A stretch of DNA of 64,000 nt from Guadua angustifolia (GCA_036346375.1 CM070520.1:45031854-45095853), one strand, 5' to 3'; shown: positions 22,362-34,869, counted from the stretch's first letter. Numbers and translations: made by a program. The notes: generated by a model from the sequence alone, not told the origin.

Positions 22362-23640
22362 TGTCTCATGACCATCACCTCCAAATCAAACTTCTCATAA
22401 ATTCTTCTTGATCAAATCTTTCATCGCTCATCGTTGTTTCTTAGGCTAGAAGAAGCACCGAAAATTAACGAAAATAGATCACATTTCATGTAAAGTGATG
22501 GTACTACTCTAAAACGGCGTGGAAGACGGTGGGGAAGAGACGAGAGAGGATGGGCGGCGGCGCCAAGATGTTCCTAATGTAAATCGCCAAATACTATACG
22601 ATGGTAATTTTGCTAGAGTTGAGAGGAAATCAAGTGATGTTGTGACCTCATGCTACAAACATGTGCACATGTAACTTTAAAATGATACTTATACATTAGA
22701 AAAAATTCATATGATACATATACATCTCGAAATGAAAAAATAATATGAAAAAATTCATATAAACTTAAGAATATATTTGCTTAATAAAAAATAATGAATC
22801 ATTCTTATTCCACACTAAAATGATTTTAAAAAAAATAAGCCCCTGCAAGTTCAAGAAGCATGGATGTCACGAGAGCGTCCGGTACACCGAGAGGCGAAGC
22901 CATGAGGAGGCAGGCTCGCTTGAAATGGACTTGGTTGTCTTTGTCTTCTTCTTGCGTATTCATCGTCCATAGGCTTCCTCCCGCTCCTCTTCTTCATTGA
23001 TCAATCGGTTCACTGAATCAACACCAACAGATAAAGTAATGCCAGCTAAAAAGGATCTTCTTACAGACAGCACCAAGACCATTCAGCAACCTCAGCAACC
23101 TTTAACAAACAACCAGAGGCACAACCAAAAAATACACAACTCATCGCCAAACATACTCCCGTGACAGCATGCGACGATTTTTGAGTTTGATTCCGAAACC
23201 AAGCAACAAATCGCTCAACCATTATCAAAAGCAAAGCCATTTCGACTTCCTCCGGATGATATAAGACCCATTTCTTATATATTTCCTAGTTGATTTCAAA
23301 GACCATCTCGTTAGTTCTAGAATCGATGAAGAAGCATGAATCGACAACACCATCTCGTTAGTTCTAGAATCGACAACACAAACTCCCAAAGACTTTCATC
23401 AAGTGACAAGTGATCTCATCGCAGTAAGGAGGGCACAAACCCTAGGGTTGGCGAAGGCGGAGGGGAACAGCTGGCGGAGGCAAGGCGCGGAGGCAAGGCT
23501 TCAAGGCGAGGACGCCAAGGTGGGGTCGCTGGAGGCGAGGAGGACTTGCCAGTGGGGTTCGGCGGAGGCGCCCCTGGCTGTCGAGGTCTTCGCAAACGAG
23601 CGGGAGGAGGAGGAGATTGGGAACAATGGCGGAGTAGCAA
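22362..23640 (-). other. CACTA-A leader/intron region of the Ulp1-domain gene
   Basis: Lies between the ATG at 22361 and the internal promoter at about 23660. 23420-23640 is GC-rich and open on the minus strand with Pro/Ser-rich low-complexity translation; it is probably the first, largely non-coding, exon. 22440-23400 is AT-rich and intron-like. It aligns with CACTA-B at 22440-22980, then diverges. Confidence 0.5.
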
Positions 23641-23654
23641 AAATTGGGGAAGAG

Positions 23655-23855
23655 ATGGCGGGAGGGATTTATAGGGCACCATCGGTCCTGTTGGTGTATC
23701 CAACCGTCATCGATGTCTCCCATCGATCCGTTGGATACACCAACCGATCGACATTACATCATCGATCCGCTTGAATACACCAACCGGGGATCGATGGGTC
23801 ACTCAGCGACCCTAGGCACTATCGGTCTGCTTGAATACACCAACCGACTTCAGTT
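23655..23855 (-). promoter_or_regulatory. CACTA-A internal promoter with transposase-motif palindromes
   Basis: On the minus strand a TATA box (cctataaatccc, 23676-23665) is followed by the GC-rich leader. Immediately upstream, at 23685-23850, lie repeated half-palindromes of the form ggttggtgtatccaacc (near 23691, 23733, 23777 and 23830 as variants). The same motif lies near the left element end (ccggttggtttctccaaccgg near 18537 and cggttggtgtttccaaccg near 18496). The arrangement is conserved in CACTA-B and -C. That the element's DNA-binding protein acts here is inference. Confidence 0.62.
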
Positions 23856-24540
23856 CAATTAGCCTTTTTTAAAGATTTCTTTTTTTTTTTTTGCTTTAAC
23901 TATTGTTTCATTAAATAATTTTTAAAAATGCTTTTACCACTTTAGGTTCAATTAGTCTTTTTTAAGATTTCTTTTTTTATTTACTGTTTAACTATTGTTT
24001 CATTAAATAATTTTTAAAATTAAAATGCTTTTACCACTTTAGGTTCAATTAGCCTTTTTTAAATTTCTTTTTTTATTTAGTGTTTAACTATTGTTTCATT
24101 AAATAATTTTTAAAAATGCTTTTACCACTTTAGGTTCAATTAGCCTTTTTTAAGATTTCTTTTTTAGAATCTCTTGTTTAACTATTGTTTCATTAAATAA
24201 TTTTTAAAAATGTTATTTAATGAAACAATAGTTAAACAAAGAATAAAAAAAAGAAATCTTAAAAAAAGGCTAATTCAACCTAAAGTGGTAAAAGTATTTT
24301 AAAAATTATTTAATGAAACAATAGTTAAACAAGAATAAAGAATCTTAAAAAATTAATTGGTAAAGATTTTTAAATATTTAATGAAACAATAGTTAAACAA
24401 GAAAAAAAGAAATCTTAAAAAAGGCATTTTTTAAGATTTCTTTTTTTATTTATTTGCTTAACTATTGTTTCATTAAATAATTTTAAAAATGCTTTTACCA
24501 CTTTAGGTTCAATTAGCCTTTTTTAAGATTGTAAGAAATA
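23850..24540. repeat. Direct and inverted array of a ~93-bp unit (CACTA-A)
   Basis: A unit of about 93 bp (aggttcaattagcctttttt, then aactattgtttcattaaataa, then aatgcttttaccacttt) occurs four times directly, starting near 23852, 23944, 24041 and 24132. It is followed by about three inverted copies (24210-24430, recognised by tttaatgaaacaatagtt near 24212, 24310 and 24377), then one or more direct copies to 24540. A related sequence lies after the TNP2 end in CACTA-C (62230-62370: gattgtttcatttcagaatt, aaatgcttttagcac), suggesting it derives from the TNP2 3' region. RNA from this array would form a long double strand. Confidence 0.8.
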
Positions 24541-24733
24541 AAGTAATTTTTGCACTCTTATAATTCCATTGCAAATTGTCACCTTGTTATATTAGTACAG
24601 AGGACTTTGAACAATATTGTTAGTCAAATATTAGTACAATTTGAATGAAAATACGAGCAACAGGAAAACCTCTAGAGGAATGAGAAACTAGTATGTTAGT
24701 AGTCTATTACACCAAAAGAAAGCAAAACAATCC

Positions 24734-27700
24734 TTATTTGATAACATACTTTGCTTTTACAAGTGATCCTTCATTATGATCGCGGCGTCGTGGGACATTC
24801 CTCTCAGATCATTCAGACACTAATGTCTACATCCACCGTGAAAGGAGGCACTCGTCAATCTGATGATACTCTTCTTCGTCCGTGACACCCTCAACTCCGA
24901 CAATCCTTCTTTACCCGAAGAACGACGTGGCACCTTGGCGATCGCTACTACTAGTCTTCTCTTCGCTTTTACGGTTTCTTGTCCATGTCCATCACATAGA
25001 ATACCGTGTCACATCATTAGCGAAACACGAATGGTTCGTCCCTATAGGCCACTTGCTTGAGGTCCACAGTTGTCATACTGCATTTATCGATATCCACGGT
25101 ATCGGTTTGACCCATTGGCACCAAACAGAGGGACTTTTAATGGCCCGTGCTCTCCGAGCTCCCAGATCTCCTCTATGAAACCATAGTAGGTGTCCATCTT
25201 TCCATATTTGTCCAAGGCATCTATACGGACGCCACTGTTTTGGTTGGTGCTCTTGCTATCCTGGGTTATCGTGTAAAATGTGTACCCATTTATCTCATAC
25301 CCTTGGAATGATATGATTGTTGTGGACGGTCCTCGAGCCAAGAGTTTCAATTGTTCATCGTCTGCTCGCTTGCCCAACAGCTTGCTTTTGTAACCAAGCT
25401 GCGAAATGATCCATTTGCTCGAGTGCGATCCACTTATCTGACTTCTCTGGGTATTGGGCACGTAGACTCATCTCTTGATCATAGATATACGGAGCCACTA
25501 TAGTTGCTTGTTTCAATACCGTGAAATGTGCTTGCTTAAATGCAAGTAGATCGTCGCTATAGGATTCTTTTCTCCCTAAAGTCCCTTTTCCCCGTAGCCT
25601 CCCCACATGGCGTGATACAGGGGCGCCAATCGGATTCAGATCATCAATGTAACTAACACAAAACTCGATCACCTCCTCTATCTTGACACCTGCAAGTAAT
25701 GCAGCCTTCAGGCGAGATCGGTTCTGAACATACTTCTTTATGATACCCATGTACCTCTCGAAAGGGAACATATTGTGGAGGAACACAGGTCCGAGAATTT
25801 CTATCTCTTTAACAATGTGGATCATGAGATGGACCATAATATCAAAGAAGGATGGAGGGAAGATCATCTCAAGGCTAACCAGACTAGATACCTTATTCGG
25901 CTCGATGACCTTCTGCGACACCGCGTTGAAGAACGAATACAGCTTTATATTGTCCCTCGTACCCAATCTGGCAGAATACCTCGCATCCACGCCATCGGGA
26001 GCAACTGTGTCATCAACACATGACAATCATGGGATTTTAAATGTACGATTTTATTCTCTTTCATGTTTATGAGTCTCCTTATGTTCGAGGAGTATCCGAA
26101 GGACCTTCACAATCGCTCAAGAACTTAATCATGTTTTTTTTCTTCCTTGCTCGAGTGTAGCTCGCGGGGTGGAGGTAATGTTGTCCTTTCTCTCTTTTTC
26201 CGGATGTAGGTCGTTCACGAGTCCCAATAGTCAGAGGTCCTTTCGTGCTTGAAGTGTATCTTTTGACTTACAGTACATATCTAGGAAACCTAGCGTGTTC
26301 ACGCAGACATTCTTCGTGATATGCATGAAGTCCAAGATGAGTGGCGGACCTCTAAGTCTTTCCAATAAGGTAAGTCCCAAAATATTGACTTCTTCTTCCA
26401 AATGGCCTTCGTGTGACCTTGTTCAAATGTGACAGTTTGCTACGAGTGACCTTTTCCAAATACTACTTTCAGATCCTTTACCAAAGAAAATACAAGCGTC
26501 CCATTGCGATGCATGGGCTTTTATGTTTCTCTTCGTCCCATCAAAATTCTCACCTTTCCTCCGTGAACGGTCCTTCATATGGAGGAACCTACAAGGCCCA
26601 TGTACACAACCTTTCGAGAGTTTTTAGGTACTTGCTATCCATATCCTCTAGCAAAGGATGCGGGCTTTATATCCTTTGATAGATAGGCCCGATAGATTAC
26701 CAAGTGCAGGCCGATCGTTGATGGTTACGAATAGCAATGCACGTAGAGTGAAGTGCTCTCTTTGTACTCATCCCATACACGTACACCATCGCTCCACAAG
26801 TGTTAACAGATCTTCAACCAACGGTTTGAGGTACACAACAATGTCGTTTCCAGGTTGCTTCGGCCTTGGATAAGCAATGGCATCATAATGTACTTCCGCT
26901 TCATACACGTACCAAGGAGGAAGGTTGTAGATACATAGAGTCACGGGCCAAGTCTTTGATCGCAGCTCATATCGCCGAACGGGTTCATCCCATCCGTACT
27001 CAACCCAAACCTTATGTTCCTTGCATCATCAGCAAAGTCCCGTATGTTCTATCGACTTTCCTCCACCGGGAGCCATCGACAAGGTGCCTTAGCCTTCCGT
27101 CGTCCTTACGGTCTTCCTTGTGCCAACAAGATCATCCGGCATGCGCTTTGTTTGCAAATAAACGCTTCAACAGGGGATTACAGGAAATACCACACCACCT
27201 TAGCAGAGGTCTCTTCTTCTTCTGCCGCCTCTACCTCACCGGTCATCACGCTGGTCTTATACCGCAAGTTTTGCACACCGGACAAGCTTCCGAATCCTCA
27301 TACTCATTGCGATAAAGGATACAATCATTACGACATGCATGTATCTTCGTACCTCCAACCCCAAAGGCGGATAACTTGTTTGGCATCGTCACGTAGTTTC
27401 GGCAAAGTGTGTTCCCCTCGAAGTAACTTCTTTATGAGGCATAACAACTCGTCAATCCCTTATCGACAATCCATTGGTCGCCTTCCATTGCATCGCCTAG
27501 TGTGGTACGCAACTTTTTATGGCCCCGTCGACGCTTTGGGTACAACAATGTTCCGTGGTCCTCCCATAGCCGCTAGAACTTTTCGTAATGTCTTTCATCG
27601 ATGTATTCTCCTCTTCATCACGCAAAGATCCGGTCTAGGTCATCATCACCAAACTCCCCAATGTATCTTCGAAGAACCGTGTTGACCACCGTCAGGGATA

Positions 27701-27969
27701 TTGTTGTCCGCCTCTTCTTCTTCACCGCCTTCCTCAGATAATCTCTTCTTCACCGTGCTTGGTCCAACAGGTATAGTTTGACATGAAACCTCTTATGAGC
27801 AAATGAAAGTGAAGGTGGCTGGATTTTGGCCACCTTCTCATTCTTGCGCCTATGCATGGACAACATATGTAGCCCGACGTCGTGTGTGCATCGGCAAGAC
27901 GAAGAAAATCTTGCAAACCTTGCAAGAACTCCGGGAGCGCCGGTCCATGTACATCCATCGCCGGTCCAT
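24734..27969 (-). pseudogene. TNP2-type transposase of CACTA-A (frameshifted)
   Basis: Start ATG at 27969 (MDRRWMYMDRR, then after a frame change PEFLQGLQDFLRLADAHTTS, GYICCPCI). The transposase-associated domain follows with SSHLHFHLLIRGFMSNYTCW (about 27780-27830). After an acidic linker come the Transposase_21 core (about 26950-26500, in pieces), the DUF4218 region with FPPSFFDIMVHLMIHIVKEI and LGPVFLHNMFPFERYMGIIK (25870-25740), and the DUF4216 region with KYGKMDTYYGFIEEIWEL and KVPLF (25230-25130). The C-terminus reads RDHNEGSLVKAKYVIK with stop at 24736. Compared with CACTA-B the same domains are recovered in different frames. Many indels break the gene. Catalytic integrity could not be judged from the broken frames. 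Confidence 0.82.
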
Positions 27970-29395
27970 CTACATTATGTCACATCAAGATAACTATTAG
28001 CTCATTTTGTGATAATGAATTGTTGAACCAAAACCTAAATATTAGCTAGATCCACACCTTCAATCCGAGCTAAATAATAATCCAAGCAAAATCTAAACTC
28101 ACACAACAAGTTTTTGCAACCTACAAAAAGAATTGGTCGATCAGTGTCTGGATTCAAAATTCTGAAAAAAATTCATGACAGCTTTGTTTGCAAATTCTGT
28201 TGAAATTGTAACACGCTAAAAATTTCCAAATTATTTTGCAATCATTTATTTTTATTTTTTCTAAATCTCTAGCACTTAATTAATGATGTTTTCAAAAATA
28301 ATTTGTTGATGGAAATTAAAACCAAAATTATATTAGAAGTAATTTTTCTAAGTTTAAAATATTCCAAAGTATTTTTGAAAACTTTTCTCAAATATTGAAC
28401 TCATTTTATATTTTCTATTCATATTTACGATATTATTTTAATTAAGTAAATGAATTTAAATTTCTTCTTTTCCACATAACTATCGCCATTTCAATATCCC
28501 AAACTCCATGATTTTCATGCACCATTCTCCCCAACTCGTGCAACCAAACCTCATCCTCCATCGATCGATGGAACTAAAACCTAAATTTAAGCTAGATCCA
28601 CACATTAAATCGAGCTACATTATAATCCAAGCAAATTCTAAGCTTACACAACAAGTTTTTGTATCCTATTTAAAAGATCAAGCTAGATCTCTACATTCAT
28701 AATCTTTCATCAATCATGGGAAAATATCAAATTTTATTCATAATTCAAGCAAAAAAGAGGCTCCATTTAACACCAAATGATGTGAGGAATGATATTACTA
28801 ACCTTAGTTTCCTTGGTTACGAGTAAAATGACCAAAATTTTGAAATTTGGGCAGCACCTCCTCTACATTCATAATCTTTCATCAATTATGGGAAAAGATC
28901 AAATTTTCTTCATAATTCAAGCAAAAAAGTGGCTCCATTTACACCAAATGAAGTGAGGAATGATATTACTAACCTTAATTACCTTGGTTGTGAGTGAAAT
29001 GACCAAAATTTTGAAATTTTAGGCAGCACCTCCCCTCCCTTGAAGCTCTTGGCAAGCTCCTTTGTTCTTCTCAAGCAAAGAAATGATCCGGTCTGACAGA
29101 GGCGGGAGGAGGAAGAAGTTTAAATTGGGACATCGAGACGGTTGAAGGCACGAACCGGTGCTGATGTAACTCTATCGATCTTAGGTTCATGTAACGAACC
29201 GGTACTATTTAGCTCCGCTAAATAGTACCGGTTAAATACCCGAAGTCTCGATAACATACCATCGATCGGTTCGTGTATTGAACCGTATCGATCGCCCATG
29301 AACTGTGGCCGTTGAACCGGATTGATCTAACTATCGGTCCGGTTCGTCTCAACCCAATCTTGATGGGCCGTATGGAAGGTCGATCTGTAGTAGTG
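27970..29395. other. CACTA-A 5' end: leader and right subterminal region
   Basis: AT-rich sequence with an internal duplication: the phrase ctctacattcataatctttc followed by attcaagcaaaaaa occurs near 28692 and 28861. 29100-29395 is the ccggt-rich subterminal region; it includes the palindrome ccggtactatttagctccgc/taaatagtaccgg (29199-29234) and ends in the TIR. The transposase promoter should lie in 27990-29100, but no clear TATA box was chosen. Confidence 0.55.
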
Positions 29396-30845
29396 TCTTG
29401 GCCGAATGTTGCAATTAGTTTGGATGTCAAGAAAAAGCGCTCTCCTTGTATAGTTTAGTTTGTGTCCGGCATCCGATGGATTAGTACATGCAGCATGCGA
29501 TTACCAATTGAAGTAATCGTAGAGGAGTCGTTTCCATCTTGCTCGTCAGACGAGTGATCTGCGTTCTTGCTTGCTTTCGGATGGCGCCCGGATGGAAGAG
29601 CTTCAACTTCAATGCCGGCGTGCGTTGGGCGAAACCAAGATACAAATAGACAGTAGGCTAGATACAAATAGAGAGTAGCCTTAAAGGGTTAGACATCTTA
29701 CGTAGTATTCTCATCGGTTCGAAGGTTATTACCAATACTTTATTATCTCAAAAAATTGTACAACGTTGGCTTGTATAACTTTTGCAAATTTATGAACAAG
29801 TTAACATTAATCAATTAATAAATAAATAGGCTAGCTATTATCTCTATTCAACCTATTTACATTTTTACAACTAACAAAAAAAATCATATATTAGAAGAAA
29901 GGTTTAGTCCACTCAGCCGATCAGGCACTAGCCGACTCACGTTGTGCTGCCTTCCCTACTCGCTCACCGTCATTGTGGTGGGTTGCCTTTCGTCGCATGT
30001 CGTCCGTGCCCTCGCATACTCCCCAACATCCACCCAATGCCCTCGTAGTGTCCTCGCAATCATCAACTCCCCGCTATGTGTATCAAGTGCATGCTCTTGA
30101 CTCAGTGGGCTGCCATGTTCTTGCAAAGGAGAGGTGTCGAGCCACACCTTCTCTTTATTATCTCTGTGCATCTAGAGTTCGAGTCCAATTGTGCAGATAG
30201 CAGACGAAGTTACCAATTACCAAATTAGACTACCAACAAGTAGTGGCCCACCAAGCCACATAACCTAGGAAGCAACTCACCATCCAGCGAAGCTGCTTCT
30301 TCTTCATTTGGCTGCATCCGAGCAAATATGCATTCGTCGCTACTAGGTCAGGCAGCCGAAGGTCGCTACTAGTCCAATCAGCTGCTTAAGCACTAGCCGA
30401 CTCACCCTGTGTTGCCTTCCCAACTTGCTCATCATCATTGTGGTGGGTTACCTTTCATCGCATGCCCGTGCCCTCGCCTACTCCCAGACATCCACTCAAT
30501 GCCCTCGTAGTGTCCTCGCAATCACCGACTCCCCACGATGCGTATCAAGTGCTCTCGACTTAGTGGGCTGCCATGTTCTTGCAAAAGAGAGGTGTCAAGC
30601 CACACTCTCTCTTTATTATCTCTGTGTATTTAGAGTTCGAGTTTAGTTATGCAGGCAGCAGATGAAGTGAAGCTTCTTATTCATTTGGCCGCATCTGAGC
30701 GAATATGCATTCGTCGCTACTAAGTAAAAAAAATGCATGTACTAATTTAAAGGAGTACCTAGGTCAGGCAGCCGAAGGTTCGGCCCGAGTCCAATAAAAC
30801 CGCCGAGTTGGCTACGCCCCTGCCAGCATGACCATGCGAGTGTTT
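29396..30845. other. Spacer between CACTA-A and CACTA-B
   Basis: 1.45 kb of non-coding sequence separating the two elements. 29396-29900 holds no recognised feature. The rest is mostly the tandem duplication annotated separately. 30780-30845 leads into CACTA-B; the last three bases, TTT, are the left target duplication of B. Confidence 0.6.
29910..30778. repeat. Tandem duplication, unit ~460 bp
   Basis: Copy 1 (about 29910-30361) and copy 2 (about 30375-30778) share, in the same order, gcactagccgactcac, cattgtggtgggtt, aatgccctcgtagtgtcctc, agtgggctgccatgttcttg and ttctctttattatctctgtg, then tatgcattcgtcgctacta and taggtcaggcagccgaagg. Copy 1 has an additional ~80-bp piece (30210-30285); copy 2 has an additional short piece before 30760. 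The open frames inside are not supported as genes. Confidence 0.75.
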
Positions 30846-31376
30846 CACTACTACGGAAAGGGCATTTAGTCCCGGTCCAAAATGCCTTTAGTACCGGTTT
30901 TGAACCGTGCAGAGCATCCGGATCGATGCTCAAGGGCATCGATCGGTTCACTCACCCGTCTTGATGGAGTATCGATGCGGTTCAAATTCACTGCGTGGCG
31001 GCGCATTGGGAACCCCGAGGCCCATCATCATGCTTGGTGTCTCCAACCGGCATCGATGAGTTTATCATCGATCTGGGTTAGTTTCTCCAACCGTACTAAT
31101 GTTTTGTATATATATAGGTCTATTTCTCCGGTAGCTATTATATATATGTGTGTGTTAAATCACAACTAATTAAAAGCAGATAATCAATCATGCACTTTGC
31201 ACGATAATTAAATCATTGAACATTCATTAATAAATTTAATTACATATAATGTATTAAAATATGTACACATATTTGTTCTTCTAATGTATTACAATATATA
31301 TGTACACAACTTTATATATGTACACAACTTTAATTACAACTTTAGTATTTCTTTTCCTTCTATTCATCGGGATCTT

Positions 31377-34300
31377 TTACGGCGCATCGCTCTTGCTAGC
31401 TGTAGATGTCGACCACTGACGATTCATCGGTCCTTATCGAAGGGCCCACTGTTAAAGTTTGGTTAAGTGAAACTTCGCCTTTTGGATTTACAACCTCATC
31501 GTAAATAAAGCCGACGAGTTGTTCTTGGATTGCTCTCACTGTGCTTGCGAGAGTTCGAACCTTGTTCCGCCAAATATTGAGACACCTATCGTTAAGTCAT
31601 TAACTAATCAATACTTGAATTTGTACAAGATATAAGGAGTACCTATACACAATTAAAGCTAGTAATTATATTTACTCACCCCTTGTTGCCTTTTAGCATG
31701 CGTCGCGGCTCCGGTTTGGGTGTGCATAAACTAAGCATACATAGTAGCCGCATAAATTGTTACCCGTGGTGAGTCAAGATCTGCGGTGGAAAAAGTTGAA
31801 AGCGTGAAATGGATGCAAAGAAATTAAGTTAACTAACTAAAAGCTAGCATTATGATATACGTACATGAGAGGCAATTGCAATGTCAAATTTCTCCTTGAA
31901 TACGCCTACGTTTTTATGCGGAACCGTGTGAATGCACTACACGTGTGATTACTGAATTGTATGTACATGATTAGAATTTGTTTCAAATTGAAGGAAATAG
32001 AGCTAGTACGATAATGAAAGGAACAAGAATTAATACCGGTCGAGCATGTCGATAAAGTTTTGATACTTTTCAACTGGTCTCCTTTGCGAGTCCATAATTG
32101 TGATCGAGCTACGATCTAGCTCGATCATAAGAAGAATCCAGTGAAAACTATACATAGATGTGTCAACGTAGATAACTAATTAGTTCTAACATCGTGTTAT
32201 GAAAAAGGAGTAGAATGAGGTGGTACGAAAACACGTACTCAAATGAGTAGGCTAGATATATCTTTGACTTATATCTTTGACCCATTAGCGCATTGAATAT
32301 GTTATTCTCTGTTTAACTTGGTGGTCTCTAACGGTTGTCTTGTTGATAACTCTGGGTCTATGAAGCCTATGTCGAAAATCGATCCTTCGGCATCTTTGTA
32401 TCTCCATGCTACATAAGAAATTAGTTAGGCTTGCAAGTTAGTATAGTACAAGGAAGTGCACGATAGTTTTTGCAAATAATTAAGACACTTACGAGTCCAA
32501 CAACCCATCAAGCTCACGCCGAGGCGTCTCATGCAGTATAGATCATATATGTAGTCGATCGACAACAAATTCACCTTCACATGAAAAAATCTTGTTCCTT
32601 AAACTTGACAAATAACATCGTAGACCATGCTTGGTCGCGTCCAAGTACCATTCATGAAATTGCCACATCTTTGTCGTTAGTGGGCGCTCCTCACTCTGAC
32701 CAATGATCGCCCATTTTAAATGACCATCTTACTTGGGCAACCTCAATCTTTTTCGTGCCTAATATTTGATTTGCGGTAAGGCCGGTTTCATCGAAGAATT
32801 GTTGCATCTCCTTACTCTTCCCTCGGTGACATCTTCTTGGGGCATTCCTAACTCAATGTGCGCTCGTAGTTTGATTGGCGAGGCATTTCTTTTTATCCTT
32901 CAAATTTTTAATAGTCATTAAACCTTTATAAAATTCTTACATGCGCTGAGTTGAACCTTCTTCACTGGTGACTTGGTCTAAGAAATTTAGTTACCTCTCC
33001 TTTACCACCTTCTTGGTCTCCTCATCGTTCATATCATCTGGTAGCCGCGGAAGTTCACCGACTTCTTGGATTGGGTGGAGGACCCCGTCTTCTTGGGAGC
33101 TACTGGCCGAGCTGGCTTCATTCCCTTGGTCGGCGCCTTCTTGGGAGGAGACGGGGTTCTTGTGGCGCTTATGTGCGCGGGAGGTGGTGTAGGAGTGGCG
33201 CCTTCTTGGGAGGAGACGGGCTTCTTCCGGGGCTTATATGTGCAGGAGATGGTGTAGGAGACGGGCTTCTTGTCGGGCTTATATGCGTAGGAGGTGGTGT
33301 AGGAGTCAACAGGTTCTTGGGAGGAGACGGGTTTCTTCTCGGGCTTCTTCATGAGAGGACAAGTCCATGTTATCTCGAAAAATTATGTACCGTTTACGCC
33401 ACAGGATGAAATTGTGTCTTGCCTCTCCTAGCCCGTAGTCCGTCACCTCCAGAATTTCGAGGTCAAGGTCCTCGTACCACAGCGCACCTCCTCCACCGAG
33501 ACCTTGGAGTATCCTAACCGTATCTGTTGGCCATGGATAAGTTGCCCGGCTCTAATGGGTGAGCCATACCATCGGCCGCCTTTGAAGGTAAGGTTCCGCT
33601 TGGATTGCAGCTCACAAGGTGTCCGCCGTCGATGTCGTCTCTGGGATACTTGTCCAAGTCCGCTTCTAGCCCACCGGAACGCATTGCCGCTGCCGGAGGG
33701 GCTAATGATGTCTGGATTACTTGGGGTTCTTGGCCCGTCTCGCTTTGTTGGCTCAAGGCTAAATTGCACCTCTCTTGGATCTCTTCTTGCATTCTCTCAT
33801 TTGTTTGATTCAGCGTTCTTCAAGCGCACTAAGTCATTGTGTTCTGCCGAGCCTTGCTCCTCGCTCGACTCCTATAGTTCTCGGCATCTGGCGAAACCAA
33901 CCTTCCACGGGACAACGCCGACGCCTGCGTGTACGTCCAGTGCTCTGGATTTTGCAAGGCCCTTGTTAGCGCGTCGTTCTCCTATTTGGCACGGTTACCC
34001 AGGAAGTCTCCTCGATGGATCTGCAAGCCTTCGGCCACATCTCTTAGCACCTCCCAAACACACATTGCCGTTATCATCAAGGGCGCCGCGTGAGCATAGA
34101 ACCAATGCTTTGCTCTGTCGGGCCAATCCGTTGTTGCGGTGCGATACCCTTCGCTAGTAGGTCCTGTTCCTCTTCTCCCATTTTGGTATTGCATGGCGGT
34201 AACCACCAGGGCCGAGTCGGTGGTGATAATTCTTCTTCTGTGCATTCAGCTTATTCTTCTCACTCAAGCTTTGACCTTCGTCCAAAGTCTTGTATCTCAC

Positions 34301-34869
34301 AAACGCATCCCGTGATCTTGCAACTTTGGGTGCTTGTTGAAGTCGAGCGTTCGATTCTTCTTGATATACTCGTGTTGACTTCTTTTTATAAGTGCGGAAT
34401 CGACCGCCATCTTCTTGAGAGTGTAACTCTTCACCTTCTCTTGGTCCCTTGGGGAAGGTGAATGTCTACTTCACATCGTTCCAAAGCATGTTCTTTGTAT
34501 CTTCAGGGACCTGATCCCATTTTGCTATGCTAATTGCCACGTGGTCCCTAATGTGCACGCCGCATGCCGAATTGAACGGCCCAAGCGCTCCCGAGGGTGC
34601 AAGAGGTCAGCCGTCCTCGCCGACTTCGGTGATAACATGTCTTGCCTTCTTCTTCTTGCTTGGACCTCGCTGACGTGATTGCCTGCCTGGTTGACCGATC
34701 TGAAAGCATGGTACAATCATGAGCGGGTCGGGATGTTGGCTTAGCATGGTAGTGGAACCGACAATCATGAATCGACCGATTGTTACCTCGCCGGCCTCAT
34801 CGTGCTCTGCGGCCTCATTGGCCTCGGTGGCGGTGCGAGCTCATTGGCCTCGGTGGCGGTGCAGTTCGC
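31377..34869 (-). pseudogene. CACTA-B second gene: Transposase_24-like with Ulp1 (C48) domain
   Basis: Counterpart of the CACTA-A gene. The start ATG of A is GCG here (34869-34867), so the start is lost or lies elsewhere. Recognisable pieces include the Transposase_24-like segment (34560-33980), SALE-like coiled coil and TLTSKFWR (33470-33440), and the protease part. In B the catalytic His is preserved (YSFHWILLMIELDRS, His codon 32143-32141), followed by TIMDSQRRPVEKYQNFIDML, and the Cys in NNLCGYYVC is at 31752-31750, so the His/Asp/Cys residues all appear present. Small indels still break the frame in several exons (for example around 33600-33700 and 34120). In active Ulp1-like enzymes this domain cleaves SUMO-type modifiers; whether the CACTA protein does so is not established here. 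Confidence 0.75.

Larger units (their letters stand above)
18310..29395 (-). mobile_element. CACTA-A: CACTA transposon with TNP2 and Ulp1-domain gene
   Basis: It begins cactactacgaaagggc at 18310 and ends with ctgtagtagtg at 29395; the shared terminal inverted repeat is cactactac (9 bp). Subterminal sequence carries cggttggt...ccaaccg palindromes and ccggt-rich motifs at both ends. Both genes run on the minus strand: TNP2 (27969 to 24734), then the Ulp1-domain gene (22361 to 18833), so the 29395 end is the 5' end. The 3 bases outside the ends differ (TGC on the left, TCT on the right), so no target duplication is evident. It is closely similar to CACTA-B except for the middle segments. Both genes are frameshifted. 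Confidence 0.85.

Noticed and set aside
23403..23774. Plus-strand 123-codon frame opposite the CACTA-A leader
   Set aside because: Complement of a GC-rich leader exon with TATA box on the minus strand; the frame crosses palindromic repeats and has no domain.
29968..30646. Repeated 70-codon frames in the spacer between CACTA-A and -B
   Set aside because: Identical by tandem duplication of non-coding DNA; no domain and different endings in the two copies.
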